Of a DNA stretch of 64,000 nucleotides, positions 7,988-17,334 are shown piece by piece. This DNA comes from Acidobacteriota bacterium (lineage in GTDB: Bacteria; Acidobacteriota; Blastocatellia; Pyrinomonadales; Pyrinomonadaceae): the NCBI GenBank assembly GCA_023389035.1, contig JAEWFC010000012.1, forward strand, positions 36,541 to 100,540, read 5' to 3'. A program made the translations under genes and the position numbers. The first letter of the stretch is position 1. Every line of letters begins with the position of its first letter. The notes below the pieces were generated by a model. That model was not told where the DNA came from, did not search any database, and saw nothing but the letters and a program-made list of their open reading frames with translations.

Positions 7988-10900
7988 ATGGACATAATCC
8001 TTGCAGAAGAGCGAAGCGACGGCGTCGCGGCGGCCGAACGTACGTTTAGCCAGCCGCTGATCACCGTCGGGCGAAACGCTGCGGAATGTGAGATCGCGTT
8101 CCCGAGCGAGCAATATCCGATGGTCTCGCGTAAGCATGCCGAGCTGCGTTGGCACGATAGCCGCTGGATATTGATCGACCTGAATTCGAGCTACGGCACC
8201 TACCTAAACGGACAGCGAATTTCTTCACCCGTTCCGATCGATCCCGCGAGCCGCATTCAGTTTGGCGTGGACGGGCCTGTTCTGAAGGTCGTGTGGTTCG
8301 AGATAACTGCTGAACAGCCGGTATCGACACCGCAGCCGATCGCGACGCCGAAAATAACACCTGCGGCACCTGCGAATCGGCCGGCGCCTCCGCCGAAGCC
8401 GGCAGCCTCGCCTGCGGCTCTGATCCAGCAAGGCTTACCGCCTTTTAGCATTAACAAGCCCGAGATCTGGCTTGGCCGCGAGCCCGCTTGCGAGATAGTT
8501 TTTGACGCGTCTTCGGCGACGGTTTCAAGGCGGCATGCGTCGGTCCGGTCGGTCAACGGTGAATATCTGATCGCGGACAATCAGAGCTTTAACGGGACGC
8601 TGGTGAATGGACAAAGGATCGCGGCCGAAGTTCCGCTTTACGATGGTGACGAGATACAGCTTGGAATGGGCGGTCCTGTTCTGCGTTTTGCGTGTCCGGG
8701 ACGCAAGGCGCCGGCCGGTGCCGACCTAGCGAGCCAGCGCGTGCAGCCTTCGATAAATATTCCGTCAGGCGGCGACGGCGTTCCGAAGACGATGGTCCTG
8801 CGGATCGACAAGACGCCGCCGATGATACGAACGGCGGCCGGTGCCGAGCCGCAGCTGATAATGTCGACCGCGTTCGACGATAGCGGTGTGCTGAAGATCG
8901 GCCGCGACAGTTCTAACCACATTCGTCTCGACGGGCTGCAGATGTCAAAGTTTCACGCGAAGCTCGTTCGATCGTCAGGGGAAATATCGATCGAGGACCT
9001 CGGTTCAACGAACGGCGTCTTTGTGAACGGTGCGCGCGTGACGCGGCAGGCTGTCACGCCGAATGATGACATTCAGATCGGATCGTTCCTGTTGAAGGTC
9101 GGTCCGGCAGGCGGAGTAAATGTTTTCGACACGCGGTCAAAAACCCGTGTCGACTGCGTCAACATCACGCGCGAGGTGCGAAACAGGCTCGGCGGCGGTC
9201 GAATAAAGCTGCTCGATGATATTTCGCTGTCGATACAGCCGAATGAATTTGTAGGACTGCTGGGGCCGTCGGGTGCAGGGAAGTCGTCACTCATCGAGGC
9301 GCTGAACGGCGTTCGCCCGGCGGGCAGCGGGTATGTTCGCATCAATAATCTCGACCTGTACCGGCATCTCGATTCATTAAAGCAATCGATCGGATACGTT
9401 CCTCAGGAGGATGTCATCCACCGCGAGCTGTCGGTCTATCGAACGCTCTACTATGTTGCAAAACTGCGTCTGCCGCGTGACGTCTCGTCAAACGAGATCG
9501 CGCGAACGATCGATGAAGTGCTCGACGTTACTGGGCTTTCCGAACGCCGGGACGTAGCGGTCTCGCAGCTTTCCGGCGGCCAGCGAAAGCGTGTGTCTAT
9601 CGCTGTGGAACTGCTGACCAAGCCCTCAGTGATCTTTCTCGACGAGCCTACATCAGGGCTCGATCCGGCGACGGAAGACAAGATTATGCGGCTCTTCCGG
9701 CAGATCGCAGAATCAGGCCGGACCGTGATAATGACGACGCACGCGATGGAGAATGTGCGGTTATTCGACAAGATCGCGGTGCTGATGCGCGGGAAGCTGG
9801 TTTTTTTCGGAAAGCCCGACGACGCGTTGAAACATCTGAAGGCCGCGAATTTTAAGGAACTGTTTGACCGTCTTGAAGAGCCTGTCGAGCGTGCGGTGGC
9901 CGAATCAGGCGAAGGCCAACGACAGGCCGCGACCGAACGCGTCGCCGAGGAATGGAAGCAGAAATACCTCGTGACGCCGCAGTACACCGAGCTGATAAGA
10001 AAGCCGCTGAATGAGCTTGAGGCGCAGGACAAAGGCGTGAAGAAAAAGAGCCGGCTCGGGATATTCGGCTCGATCCGTCAGTTTATTACACTGTCGCGTC
10101 GATATGTTGCGGTGCTGCTCAAGGACAAGCTGAATCTCGCGATCTTGTTTCTACAGGCACCGCTGATCGCTCTGATGACCTTTTTCGTAATGGGCCGCGA
10201 GCAGCCGCGCGATTTTGTATATTTCGTCCTGGCCCTCGTTGCGGTGTGGTTTGGGACGAGCGTTTCCGCCCGCGAGATCATTCGCGAGAGGCCCGTCTAT
10301 AACCGCGAGCGTATGTTCAATCTTGGGCTGATCCCGTATCTTGCGTCAAAGCTTTTGGTGCTCGGCCTGATCGTCTTTCTGCAGTGTGCGATGCTCTTTG
10401 TGCCGCTGAAGCTCGCGGACCTGCTGGGCCTGATGCCGATGCCCGGTGAATTTGCGGGTATTCCGCAATTCTGGACGATGCTGCTGACCGCAAGCGTCGG
10501 GATCGGTCTGGGCCTGCTCGTTTCAGCTGTAGTGCGGACCCAGGAGCTTGCGACGAGCCTCGTGCCGCTGATCCTGATCCCGCAAATACTGTTCTCGGGC
10601 CTCGTCGGTGTTCCGCAGGGCGTCAGCAAGGTCGCGAGCCTGACAATGCCGGCGGCGTGGTCGTTCGATACGATGAAGCGATTCTCAACGCTTGAGACGC
10701 TCGAGCCTGAAGGCGCTGATCCGCGTGACGGTACGCAGGGCCTTGGGCTGTACAAGTTCATCGAGAGTGAGAACGACAAGACACTCGCAAAGGCCGAGCG
10801 TGACATTGCTGATTACAAACAGCTTTCCGGCGGGCAGCCTGCCGTCGACGAAGAGGGCAATCCCACACCGCTCGCAGAGCGTCTAAAAGTACCTGAGATC

Positions 10901-11047
10901 AAGAAATTGCCGAGCGATCTGAGCCCTTATGTGACGTTCATGCACCCGTGGATGAACGAGATTTTGAATCAGATCGTGCTGATGCTAATGTTTGGGATAT
11001 TGTTCATACTTACGCTGATCGTGCTGAGATTAAAGGATATCCGCTGA
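7988..11047 (+). CDS. ABC exporter with three FHA domains (ABCG/Rv1747-like)
   Basis: 1019-residue half-transporter. Three forkhead-associated domains occur in tandem at about 20-90, 155-225 and 295-365. Each has the GR...S..H...NG signature (for example VGRN/SRKH/LNG and IGRD/SKFH/VNG). An ABC ATPase follows at about 385-620, with Walker A GPSGAGKSS near 425, signature LSGGQRKR near 528, and Walker B/D-loop FLDEPTSGLDP near 550. An ABC2-type six-helix membrane domain fills the C-terminus. FHA domains bind phosphothreonine; Mycobacterium Rv1747 has two and is controlled by Ser/Thr kinases. Three here, close to a kinase gene, suggest similar control (inference). The substrate is unknown. The TlpA-like gene begins 17 bases downstream. 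Confidence 0.92.
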   Translation: MDIILAEERSDGVAAAERTFSQPLITVGRNAAECEIAFPSEQYPMVSRKHAELRWHDSRWILIDLNSSYGTYLNGQRISSPVPIDPASRIQFGVDGPVLKVVWFEITAEQPVSTPQPIATPKITPAAPANRPAPPPKPAASPAALIQQGLPPFSINKPEIWLGREPACEIVFDASSATVSRRHASVRSVNGEYLIADNQSFNGTLVNGQRIAAEVPLYDGDEIQLGMGGPVLRFACPGRKAPAGADLASQRVQPSINIPSGGDGVPKTMVLRIDKTPPMIRTAAGAEPQLIMSTAFDDSGVLKIGRDSSNHIRLDGLQMSKFHAKLVRSSGEISIEDLGSTNGVFVNGARVTRQAVTPNDDIQIGSFLLKVGPAGGVNVFDTRSKTRVDCVNITREVRNRLGGGRIKLLDDISLSIQPNEFVGLLGPSGAGKSSLIEALNGVRPAGSGYVRINNLDLYRHLDSLKQSIGYVPQEDVIHRELSVYRTLYYVAKLRLPRDVSSNEIARTIDEVLDVTGLSERRDVAVSQLSGGQRKRVSIAVELLTKPSVIFLDEPTSGLDPATEDKIMRLFRQIAESGRTVIMTTHAMENVRLFDKIAVLMRGKLVFFGKPDDALKHLKAANFKELFDRLEEPVERAVAESGEGQRQAATERVAEEWKQKYLVTPQYTELIRKPLNELEAQDKGVKKKSRLGIFGSIRQFITLSRRYVAVLLKDKLNLAILFLQAPLIALMTFFVMGREQPRDFVYFVLALVAVWFGTSVSAREIIRERPVYNRERMFNLGLIPYLASKLLVLGLIVFLQCAMLFVPLKLADLLGLMPMPGEFAGIPQFWTMLLTASVGIGLGLLVSAVVRTQELATSLVPLILIPQILFSGLVGVPQGVSKVASLTMPAAWSFDTMKRFSTLETLEPEGADPRDGTQGLGLYKFIESENDKTLAKAERDIADYKQLSGGQPAVDEEGNPTPLAERLKVPEIKKLPSDLSPYVTFMHPWMNEILNQIVLMLMFGILFILTLIVLRLKDIR

Positions 11048-11063
11048 TCTTAGACCAAAGTTT

Positions 11064-11816
11064 ATGAAAGCAATCGTAAAGAATTTTGCCCTGCTGGCCG
11101 CATTGGCCGTCGTTTTCTCATCGCTCACCGGCTGCGGTTCAGACACGTCGGGTTCGGCGGCAGGGAACCAGACCGGCTCGGCCGGCAATGCCGCGAGCAA
11201 CGCAGGCGACGACGGTTCGGCTTACCCGCAGCTCGCGTCAAAGGTCGCGGATTTCGAATTTACAACGCTCGACGGCACCACAACGAAGATCTCCGACCGA
11301 AAGGGCAAAGTGCTGCTGCTGAATCTATGGGGCGTTTGGTGCATGCCGTGCCGTGAGGAGATGCCGCACCTGGTCGAAATGCAGAACAAGCACCGCGACG
11401 CCGGTTTTCAGGTGCTTGGGCTGAACGTTGGCGACGATTGGGGTGAGCCCGAAGATCCCGAGAAGATGAAGAAGTTCGTCGCCGAGATGAACCTCAACTA
11501 TGAGATCGCTGCCATTCCGGAAGAGATGACGAATGAGATCTTTCGCATTTCGCAGGGACAGGCCGTCCCCACATCGCTGCTCGTCGATCGCGAAGGCAGG
11601 CTCCGCGGAGTGTTCGTCGGTGGCAGCTCTCGAGTAGTCAAAAAGATGAAAGAAACGGTTGATCTGGTCGTCGCCGGAAAAGCGACAGGAAACGTCGCAA
11701 AGGAAGGCGGCCCCGCGGCGTCAAACTCCTCAGAGGGCGAAAAACTGGAAATGATCGAGATCGATCCGAACACCGGCGGTCCGAAAAAACAGCCTGAGGC
11801 TTCGAACAAGCAATAG
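11064..11816 (+). CDS. TlpA/ResA-like thioredoxin-fold lipoprotein
   Basis: 250-residue lipoprotein. The signal peptide ends in a lipobox LTGC with the lipidated cysteine at C24. A Ser/Gly/Asn-rich tether runs to about residue 52. The thioredoxin-like domain has the redox motif WCMPC (C93, C96) and the cis-proline segment AVPTSLLVDREG. A polar tail of about 45 residues follows. It probably reduces or exchanges disulfides outside the cytoplasmic membrane, for example in cytochrome c maturation. It follows the FHA-ABC gene by 17 bases and is likely co-transcribed, but a functional link is not established. Confidence 0.88.
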   Translation: MKAIVKNFALLAALAVVFSSLTGCGSDTSGSAAGNQTGSAGNAASNAGDDGSAYPQLASKVADFEFTTLDGTTTKISDRKGKVLLLNLWGVWCMPCREEMPHLVEMQNKHRDAGFQVLGLNVGDDWGEPEDPEKMKKFVAEMNLNYEIAAIPEEMTNEIFRISQGQAVPTSLLVDREGRLRGVFVGGSSRVVKKMKETVDLVVAGKATGNVAKEGGPAASNSSEGEKLEMIEIDPNTGGPKKQPEASNKQ

Positions 11817-11838
11817 GGCTCGACGAAAAAATGCCTTT

Positions 11839-11871
11839 GGGGCGCTGAGGAATGCCTCGCGTCCCTTTTTT
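11839..11871 (+). terminator. Intrinsic terminator after the TlpA-like gene
   Basis: Stem GGGGCGC/GCGTCCC (one G-T pair) continues after a one-base bulge into GAGG/CCTC with loop AATG, followed by six T. It sits between convergent genes, and the T-tract ends 2 bases before the stop codon of the next gene. Confidence 0.85.
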
Positions 11872-11872
11872 G

Positions 11873-13339
11873 TTACACCTGATTCACTCCGTCAGGGATC
11901 TTCGGTTCGACGAGGAGGGTTTTGAAGCTGGCTAGGGAAACGAGGCCGGGTGCGGCTCCTTTTGGCTTGTTGACGAACTTTTTTTGCGTGTAGTGAACGG
12001 CGGCTTTTACCTGTTTGCGGCCTTGGGAATAGAACGCGGCGAGCTGTGCGGCTTCGAGTAGGGTCTGATTAGGTACCTCGCGTTTGCCGCTGTCGCGGAT
12101 GACGACGTGCGAACCGGGATAATCCGCCGCGTGCATCCAGGTGTCTAATGATCTCGCAACGCGGAGCGTAAGCTGATCGTTATCCTTCGCCTTTTTGCCG
12201 ACCAAGATCTCAAAACCATCGGACGACATGAAAGTGCGATAGCCGCTGCGTTCGTCGTTCGAGTGTTTCTTTCGATCTCCTCTCGCCCGATCGCTATCGC
12301 CGGCTGTTCTGACGCGGCCGGGCGCCGGGCCGGACGATTCCAACGCTTCGATGTTTCGGTCCGCGATGTGCCCTTCGGTCTCTGCGAGGCGTTCGCGTAG
12401 TTTTGTCAGCTCACGTTCCGTTTCTGCGAGGCGTTTTGCGATCTCGTCGGCTGCGTTGCGTGCCTTGGTGTAGCGGCGGAAATATTTCTCGGCCGCGGCT
12501 GATGGCGAATCGTTCTCGTCCGCTTCTATCCCGATCTGCTTCTGCTCTTCGTCGAAGTAGTCGGTGACCACCCACGAGCCGTCCTGCCGCTTAGCGTTGC
12601 CGATATTTGCGAGCAGCAGATCGCCGAATCGCTTCCAACGGTCGGCGTCGCCGTGTGAGGCCAGGTCCTTATGCAGATTCGCGAGGAGCTTTTCCTTTCG
12701 CTTGATCTCTGAAGTGATACGCGACCGGGCGTTTCGTGCGAGCTGCCGGAACCGGCGTTCGGACTGCTGTTCGAGATAGTGACGGTCGAGCTGCTCGGAG
12801 AGCCATGCGGGTTGCTCGTGCTTAGCACTCGTGCGGACAGGAGTGTCCGCGCTTCGCCGAGGAGGTGAGTAGGTGTCGCCGATCTTTTGGCCGCCGCCAT
12901 TCGATTCGCGAGCGGTCGCGATGATCTTGCCTTCGTTATCGAGGAGGAAAAGATTTGCTGAGCGTCCGGTAAGCTGCACGGCGAGAATGTGTTTTTCGCG
13001 TTCGCCCAGTTCACTCAACCCGTTGAAATGCAGCAGCAGCACGCGTTCGCCGTCGATCTGCTCAACGGCCTCGATGGCCGATTCCGAGAGGCGTTTCTTC
13101 AGCAGCTGATGAAACGGCAGCAGGCTAATGCTCTGTTTTTCCAGATCGCGGAGACGGCGGCGGATCAGATAGATCCGAGGTCTCGCGGGTTCGATCGATA
13201 TGAACAGCCAGCGGCCGTCGGCGAGGTGCAGATCGGCCGCTATTTCAAAACGCGATAGCGGAAAGATCCTGCCGAAGCGTTTTCCGACGATGGTGCTTTC
13301 CAGCTCAGCTTGTATCGCACGAAGCGTTGCGATGTCCAC
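11873..13339 (-). CDS. rqcH: RqcH/NFACT (fibronectin-binding-like) ribosome quality-control protein
   Basis: 488 residues. The N-terminal NFACT-N domain (about 1-180; starts MDIATLRAIQAELES) is followed by a charged coiled-coil segment (about 195-330) and the C-terminal NFACT-R/DUF814 domain (about 365-480), with the conserved DTWMHAADYPGSHVVIRD stretch. Members of this family bind the 60S/50S-tRNA complex of stalled ribosomes and, in bacteria, add C-terminal alanine tails. It is shorter than Bacillus RqcH (about 570 residues), mainly in the middle. Older annotation as fibronectin-binding protein is misleading for this fold. Monocistronic by position. Confidence 0.85.
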   Translation of the reverse strand: MDIATLRAIQAELESTIVGKRFGRIFPLSRFEIAADLHLADGRWLFISIEPARPRIYLIRRRLRDLEKQSISLLPFHQLLKKRLSESAIEAVEQIDGERVLLLHFNGLSELGEREKHILAVQLTGRSANLFLLDNEGKIIATARESNGGGQKIGDTYSPPRRSADTPVRTSAKHEQPAWLSEQLDRHYLEQQSERRFRQLARNARSRITSEIKRKEKLLANLHKDLASHGDADRWKRFGDLLLANIGNAKRQDGSWVVTDYFDEEQKQIGIEADENDSPSAAAEKYFRRYTKARNAADEIAKRLAETERELTKLRERLAETEGHIADRNIEALESSGPAPGRVRTAGDSDRARGDRKKHSNDERSGYRTFMSSDGFEILVGKKAKDNDQLTLRVARSLDTWMHAADYPGSHVVIRDSGKREVPNQTLLEAAQLAAFYSQGRKQVKAAVHYTQKKFVNKPKGAAPGLVSLASFKTLLVEPKIPDGVNQV

Positions 13340-13476
13340 GCAATAAAGTTAACGGAAAATCACAGCTGATACGAGCTGAGTAAATTTTTCTTGGTTTGAG
13401 CTAACAACGTTGCCGAACCTTGCGTGGAATATGTTCACGCAAAGCCGCGAAGATCGCAGAGAAGATCGATCTGCGT

Positions 13477-14832
13477 CTATATCTCACGGATGAGCAGGGT
13501 GCCGGAGACTATTTCGTGGACCGCACGCTTTTCCTCTGTGAAGAGCATCGTTAGGAATCCGGCACCGCCAAATGCCAGCGAGAGCAAATAGACCGCGGAA
13601 TTTACAGCCGCCTGATGCACGGTCGGGTAAACGTTCGCGTCAGCATCGATGAGCTCCAGCGAAAAGATCCGCATCCCGAATGTCTTGCCCCAAACCGCGA
13701 GCGACGCGGTCATATAAAGGAAAAGCAAAATGCTGAGCGAGGCCGTGATTGTGAGCACACCTGCGAACGATGCCCATGTGCCGCCGCTAAGCATCAGCGG
13801 CGATAGGATGATCAGCGTGCCGAAACCGGCGATGATAAAATCGAAAAGACCTGCTCCGAACCGCATCGAAAGCGGTGCCAGGTCATCGATCTCCTGAATT
13901 TGTTCCTCGAACTCCTCAGCGTATTCGGGCTCGGCCGGCGGTACCTCTTCGATCTTTGCGGCAATGGGTTCGGCCTTTGCGGGCTCAGTGAAGAGCTTTT
14001 CATCGGGCTCGATGCCATCGACGATCATGCCTAGCTTTTTCGGCTCTTTCTGCTGCAACGGCGATTCTGCCGGTGTCGGGATCGGCGGAAGTTTGTTGGT
14101 ATCGTAATCCTTCTTCTCGATCCGCAGTGTAGTTACAAGCTTTGGCTTTGGAGCAGCGATCGGCTCGGGAGCGGGCGACTGCCGCGGTGTGCCGTTCGGC
14201 GTCACGACCTCGAACGGGAACTTTCGCACGGTCGCATCGTCGGCCTTTGCTTCGACGGGCTCACTTTCGGTTACGAGGAACTGCCGGCGTGACCGCTCAA
14301 TGCGGTCGATAACGGATTCGAGCCGCGGATTAGCATTCTCGCGCGATTGCGGCACCGACTCGATCTCCATCTTCAACGCATTCGCGCCATTCGTTGCCGG
14401 CTGCTGCATGCTGACGGCCATCGTTGGCTGCGAAGCGGGCCGCTCAGCGACGGCCGCGCCGGAACGCTGACGGACGGCATTCTGGATCTGCAGACGCCAA
14501 TCAGGAAGTGTGGGGTTCTTTGCCTGGAAATCTACAAGCGTCTTACTGGTGTGCTTTCTCGGGAGTTCGGTCGTCATGACCTTTGGAGCCGGAGCAGGCT
14601 TTTCTTCCTGAACTTTCGCTACGGGCTCGGAGACCGCACGCGGCGGTTCTTGTTTCGCCAGAAAGTTGGGTCGCGGCGGTTCGCTCGGAAGCCGCTTTAC
14701 CGACAGGCCGCCGGAATTTGAGGTGATCTTGGTCTCAAGCTCCTCGCGGACCGTGTCGTTCATCATGGCTCCGCATGTAAGACAGATGGACAATGTGGGT
14801 GCAAGTTCGCGTTTGCAGACCGGGCACGTCAT
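13477..14832 (-). CDS. Zinc-ribbon protein with C-terminal RDD membrane domain
   Basis: 451 residues. The N-terminus is a four-cysteine zinc ribbon (C3, C6, C17, C20). A long Pro/Glu/Lys-rich, low-complexity region of about 290 residues follows, probably disordered. The C-terminal third is an RDD-type domain with about three hydrophobic helices, starting near LSMRFGAGLFDFIIAG; the conserved Arg-Asp pattern is MRFGAGLFD. RDD proteins are membrane proteins of mostly unknown role, some linked to ion transport. The start codon follows no clear Shine-Dalgarno. The 143 bases upstream hold nothing recognisable. Confidence 0.8.
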   Translation of the reverse strand: MTCPVCKRELAPTLSICLTCGAMMNDTVREELETKITSNSGGLSVKRLPSEPPRPNFLAKQEPPRAVSEPVAKVQEEKPAPAPKVMTTELPRKHTSKTLVDFQAKNPTLPDWRLQIQNAVRQRSGAAVAERPASQPTMAVSMQQPATNGANALKMEIESVPQSRENANPRLESVIDRIERSRRQFLVTESEPVEAKADDATVRKFPFEVVTPNGTPRQSPAPEPIAAPKPKLVTTLRIEKKDYDTNKLPPIPTPAESPLQQKEPKKLGMIVDGIEPDEKLFTEPAKAEPIAAKIEEVPPAEPEYAEEFEEQIQEIDDLAPLSMRFGAGLFDFIIAGFGTLIILSPLMLSGGTWASFAGVLTITASLSILLFLYMTASLAVWGKTFGMRIFSLELIDADANVYPTVHQAAVNSAVYLLSLAFGGAGFLTMLFTEEKRAVHEIVSGTLLIREI

Positions 14833-14975
14833 AGGCTTTCTATTCCAGCTAAGTTGTCAGTGAATTTGTGCGCGTTTAGGAACGAATCTGGCTGATGGTA
14901 TCAGAATCTACTTTAAGTAGTCAATACTAAAGCGCACAAAACCTTGGCGCTTACGGTCTTTTCAAAATTCGAAGA

Positions 14976-15374
14976 TCATTCTAGCGGGTCGAGCACGTCA
15001 CCGATCCGTCTGCGGCCGGCAAAACCGGCATCGGTTTCGTGCCACCATTCTATAAATCCCGGCTCGCCTAACTGCCAGCACAGCAACACGATACGGCCGT
15101 CCATCATGGACGGGAAGTCGATCAGGCCGCGTTGATAATCCTTAAGCTGGACGCCTGCGTTCGTGATCTCGGTCGTGAGCTTGCCGACATCGTACAGACA
15201 TTTTACGTAACGCGTTCCGCCTGCCATGCCGCCGCCAAATGTCGAGGCCGCGGCCGCTGCCCGTGCGGCATCGCGATACGTGTCGACCTGCAGGTATAGC
15301 TTCCGGATGGCCTCCAGCTTTGGCACTATCGCCGGAAGCAGATCATTGGCTTCGTCAACCGTGAACAGTTTCAT
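14976..15374 (-). CDS. DUF2203 family protein
   Basis: 132 residues, starting MKLFTVDEANDLLPAI, which is the family hallmark, and ending in the conserved GEPGFIEWWHETDAGFAGRR block. DUF2203 proteins are small, helical and without known function. Its start codon overlaps the stop of the upstream NYN-domain gene by 4 bases (ATGA), so the two are translationally coupled. Confidence 0.88.
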   Translation of the reverse strand: MKLFTVDEANDLLPAIVPKLEAIRKLYLQVDTYRDAARAAAAASTFGGGMAGGTRYVKCLYDVGKLTTEITNAGVQLKDYQRGLIDFPSMMDGRIVLLCWQLGEPGFIEWWHETDAGFAGRRRIGDVLDPLE

Positions 15375-16084
15375 TGGTCGTCGTTCACGCGTACAAAGCC
15401 GCCTGGTTTGCGTTCGGCCGGGGTATCGAAAGAGTTGGTCGTGTGAATATTACGGTTGTGCCTGCCCGAATTCTCACGGCCGCCGCGAGGGTTCTCGCCA
15501 AGCGGATGATCGTCAGGTGCGAGAAACGAAGGCACCTCGTATTCGCCGCTCTGCGTGATGTCTTTGCGGATCAGCTCGGCGATCTCGCCAAGATCGATAA
15601 AGAAATCGGCGACGTCGATCAGCCTGGGTGCGGTGTTTGAACGAAAGCCGGCGACCTCAACGCGACAGCCTTTATACGCCACGGCGTTTATGGCGTAAAC
15701 GAAATCTTCGTCGCCTGATACAAGCACGGCCGTATCGTATCGGCCTGCAAGGCTGAGCATATCTACGGCGATCTCGACATCAAGATTCGCCTTTCGCGTG
15801 CCGTCGTAGAAGGTCTTGAGCTCTTTCTGCACTACGCGGAAACCGTTCCGCCTCATCCACAGCAGAAAGCCCTGCTGCCGTTCCGCCCCTGCGTCGACGC
15901 CCGTGTAAAAAAAGGCACGCAGCAGCCGGCCGTCGCCCAGCAGTATGCGGAGCAGCTTGTTGTAATCAATATCAATCGCGTGAAAACGGGCGGCGTGGAA
16001 CAGGTTGTTACCGTCGATGAAAACGGCAACGCGTCCGCGATGTCCAAATTTCCACGACGAACTTGTTGTCGTGTCGAATTGCAT
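15371..16084 (-). CDS. NYN domain (LabA/DUF88-like) putative ribonuclease
   Basis: 237 residues. The NYN/PIN-like fold is marked by the acidic motifs VFIDGNNLF near the N-terminus and VLVSGDEDFVYAI in the middle, which supply metal-binding aspartates in this family of putative RNases. The last 60 residues are polar and probably disordered. The gene overlaps the DUF2203 gene by 4 bases. The 275 bases upstream, up to the divergent zinc-ribbon gene, show no recognisable element. Confidence 0.85.
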   Translation of the reverse strand: MQFDTTTSSSWKFGHRGRVAVFIDGNNLFHAARFHAIDIDYNKLLRILLGDGRLLRAFFYTGVDAGAERQQGFLLWMRRNGFRVVQKELKTFYDGTRKANLDVEIAVDMLSLAGRYDTAVLVSGDEDFVYAINAVAYKGCRVEVAGFRSNTAPRLIDVADFFIDLGEIAELIRKDITQSGEYEVPSFLAPDDHPLGENPRGGRENSGRHNRNIHTTNSFDTPAERKPGGFVRVNDDQ

Positions 16085-16359
16085 TATGTTGACCCCTAAT
16101 AACTTCTAGAGGCCGAAATGCGGGTGGGTCTGACGAAGCTCGTGCGGAAAAAATCGTGCCGGATCGCCGGCTATTCTAAAGTTTTGAAACAAAGAGCAAT
16201 ACAAACACCGATAAGATGATGCAATAAACAGTTAACTAACCGCTTCGTATAACGCTGATCCCGGATGTCGGCCTTTATACAGTTTGCATTGCGTAAAGCT
16301 TATGGTCAAGCAATCTGGTTTTGGACGTGCTAACATTTGGTGTTTCGCGGGCGGCCTTT

Positions 16360-17334
16360 ATGAACCCTGAAAACGAGGATCTGCAGGAAATGTTGCCGGA
16401 CGGCATGGCGGTCGTGGAAAGCCCGATCGGCTTTGATCCGGCAAGCCTGGCAAGCTGCGAAAAGTGCGGCCGTGCAAACCCGCCGAACCGCTCGGCGTGC
16501 ATGTACTGCGGAGCTGCGATAGGCGAAAGTGCAGCAATACCGTCAACCGACGACGAGCTGCTCGAGAGCTGGCAGAACGGATACAACGTCGTTCTTTCCG
16601 CAGGAGCCGAATCTGCCGCCGGCGGGCACGCTGACGCTGTGCGGTCTGCTCTGCAGCGCGGATCGTCGGTCCCGGTCGGGCGGTTTGCGTCGGAATCGAA
16701 AGCTGCTGCGGCGATAGAGGCTCTTGAACGGTCGGGAGCTGGTGGGCAGGTCATCTCAGATGAGGAACTTGGCGCTGATCGCCCTCCTGTCCGTGCTCGT
16801 TCGATCCGATTTGTGAATGACGAGGTGCAGGTCACGGATTTCAACACCGGCGAACTGCGTAGCTTTAACAAGAGAGATCTCAGACTGATCGTCTCCGGCG
16901 TGCTGTTTGACGACCGCACCGAAACGTTTCAAAAAAAGACGCGCACTCGCGAAGCAAAAGCCGAAACGACGACCTCAGTCTATGATAGACCTGTGGCCGA
17001 CATTTATTTCAGCGGCCACGACCTCGGGTATCGGATAATGACCGCGGGATTTGATTTCTCATCTTTGGGCGACAGCATGAGCTTGATCGCGGGAGAGAAT
17101 CTGGAGAGGTTGGTTCGGGAACTTGCAGCTTGCGGCAGCGGCCTCCGGTTCGACGAAAGCTACAGAGACCTTAGACACCACCTCGAAGAGATCTGGCCGC
17201 TCGAGGAGCACACCGATCATCTCGGTAAAATGCATCGCACGATCGACCGCAAGGGGAAGACCACCGTCGCCAGCCGCAGCAATTCGCGTCAATTTACAAA
17301 GTACTCGCGGCTGCAGGCCCGCCTTTCGCTATGA
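16360..17334 (+). CDS. Zinc-ribbon protein of unknown function
   Basis: 324 residues from the ATG at 16360. An in-frame TTG at 16321 would add 13 residues but has no better ribosome-binding site. A four-cysteine zinc ribbon lies at C33, C36, C47, C50. The middle region contains a segment (VNDEVQVTDFNTGELRSFN) like a small beta-barrel, and the rest is mixed alpha/beta. I do not recognise the remainder. The gene overlaps the following rRNA methyltransferase by 4 bases, so a role near RNA metabolism is possible but unproven. Confidence 0.75.
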   Translation: MNPENEDLQEMLPDGMAVVESPIGFDPASLASCEKCGRANPPNRSACMYCGAAIGESAAIPSTDDELLESWQNGYNVVLSAGAESAAGGHADAVRSALQRGSSVPVGRFASESKAAAAIEALERSGAGGQVISDEELGADRPPVRARSIRFVNDEVQVTDFNTGELRSFNKRDLRLIVSGVLFDDRTETFQKKTRTREAKAETTTSVYDRPVADIYFSGHDLGYRIMTAGFDFSSLGDSMSLIAGENLERLVRELAACGSGLRFDESYRDLRHHLEEIWPLEEHTDHLGKMHRTIDRKGKTTVASRSNSRQFTKYSRLQARLSL

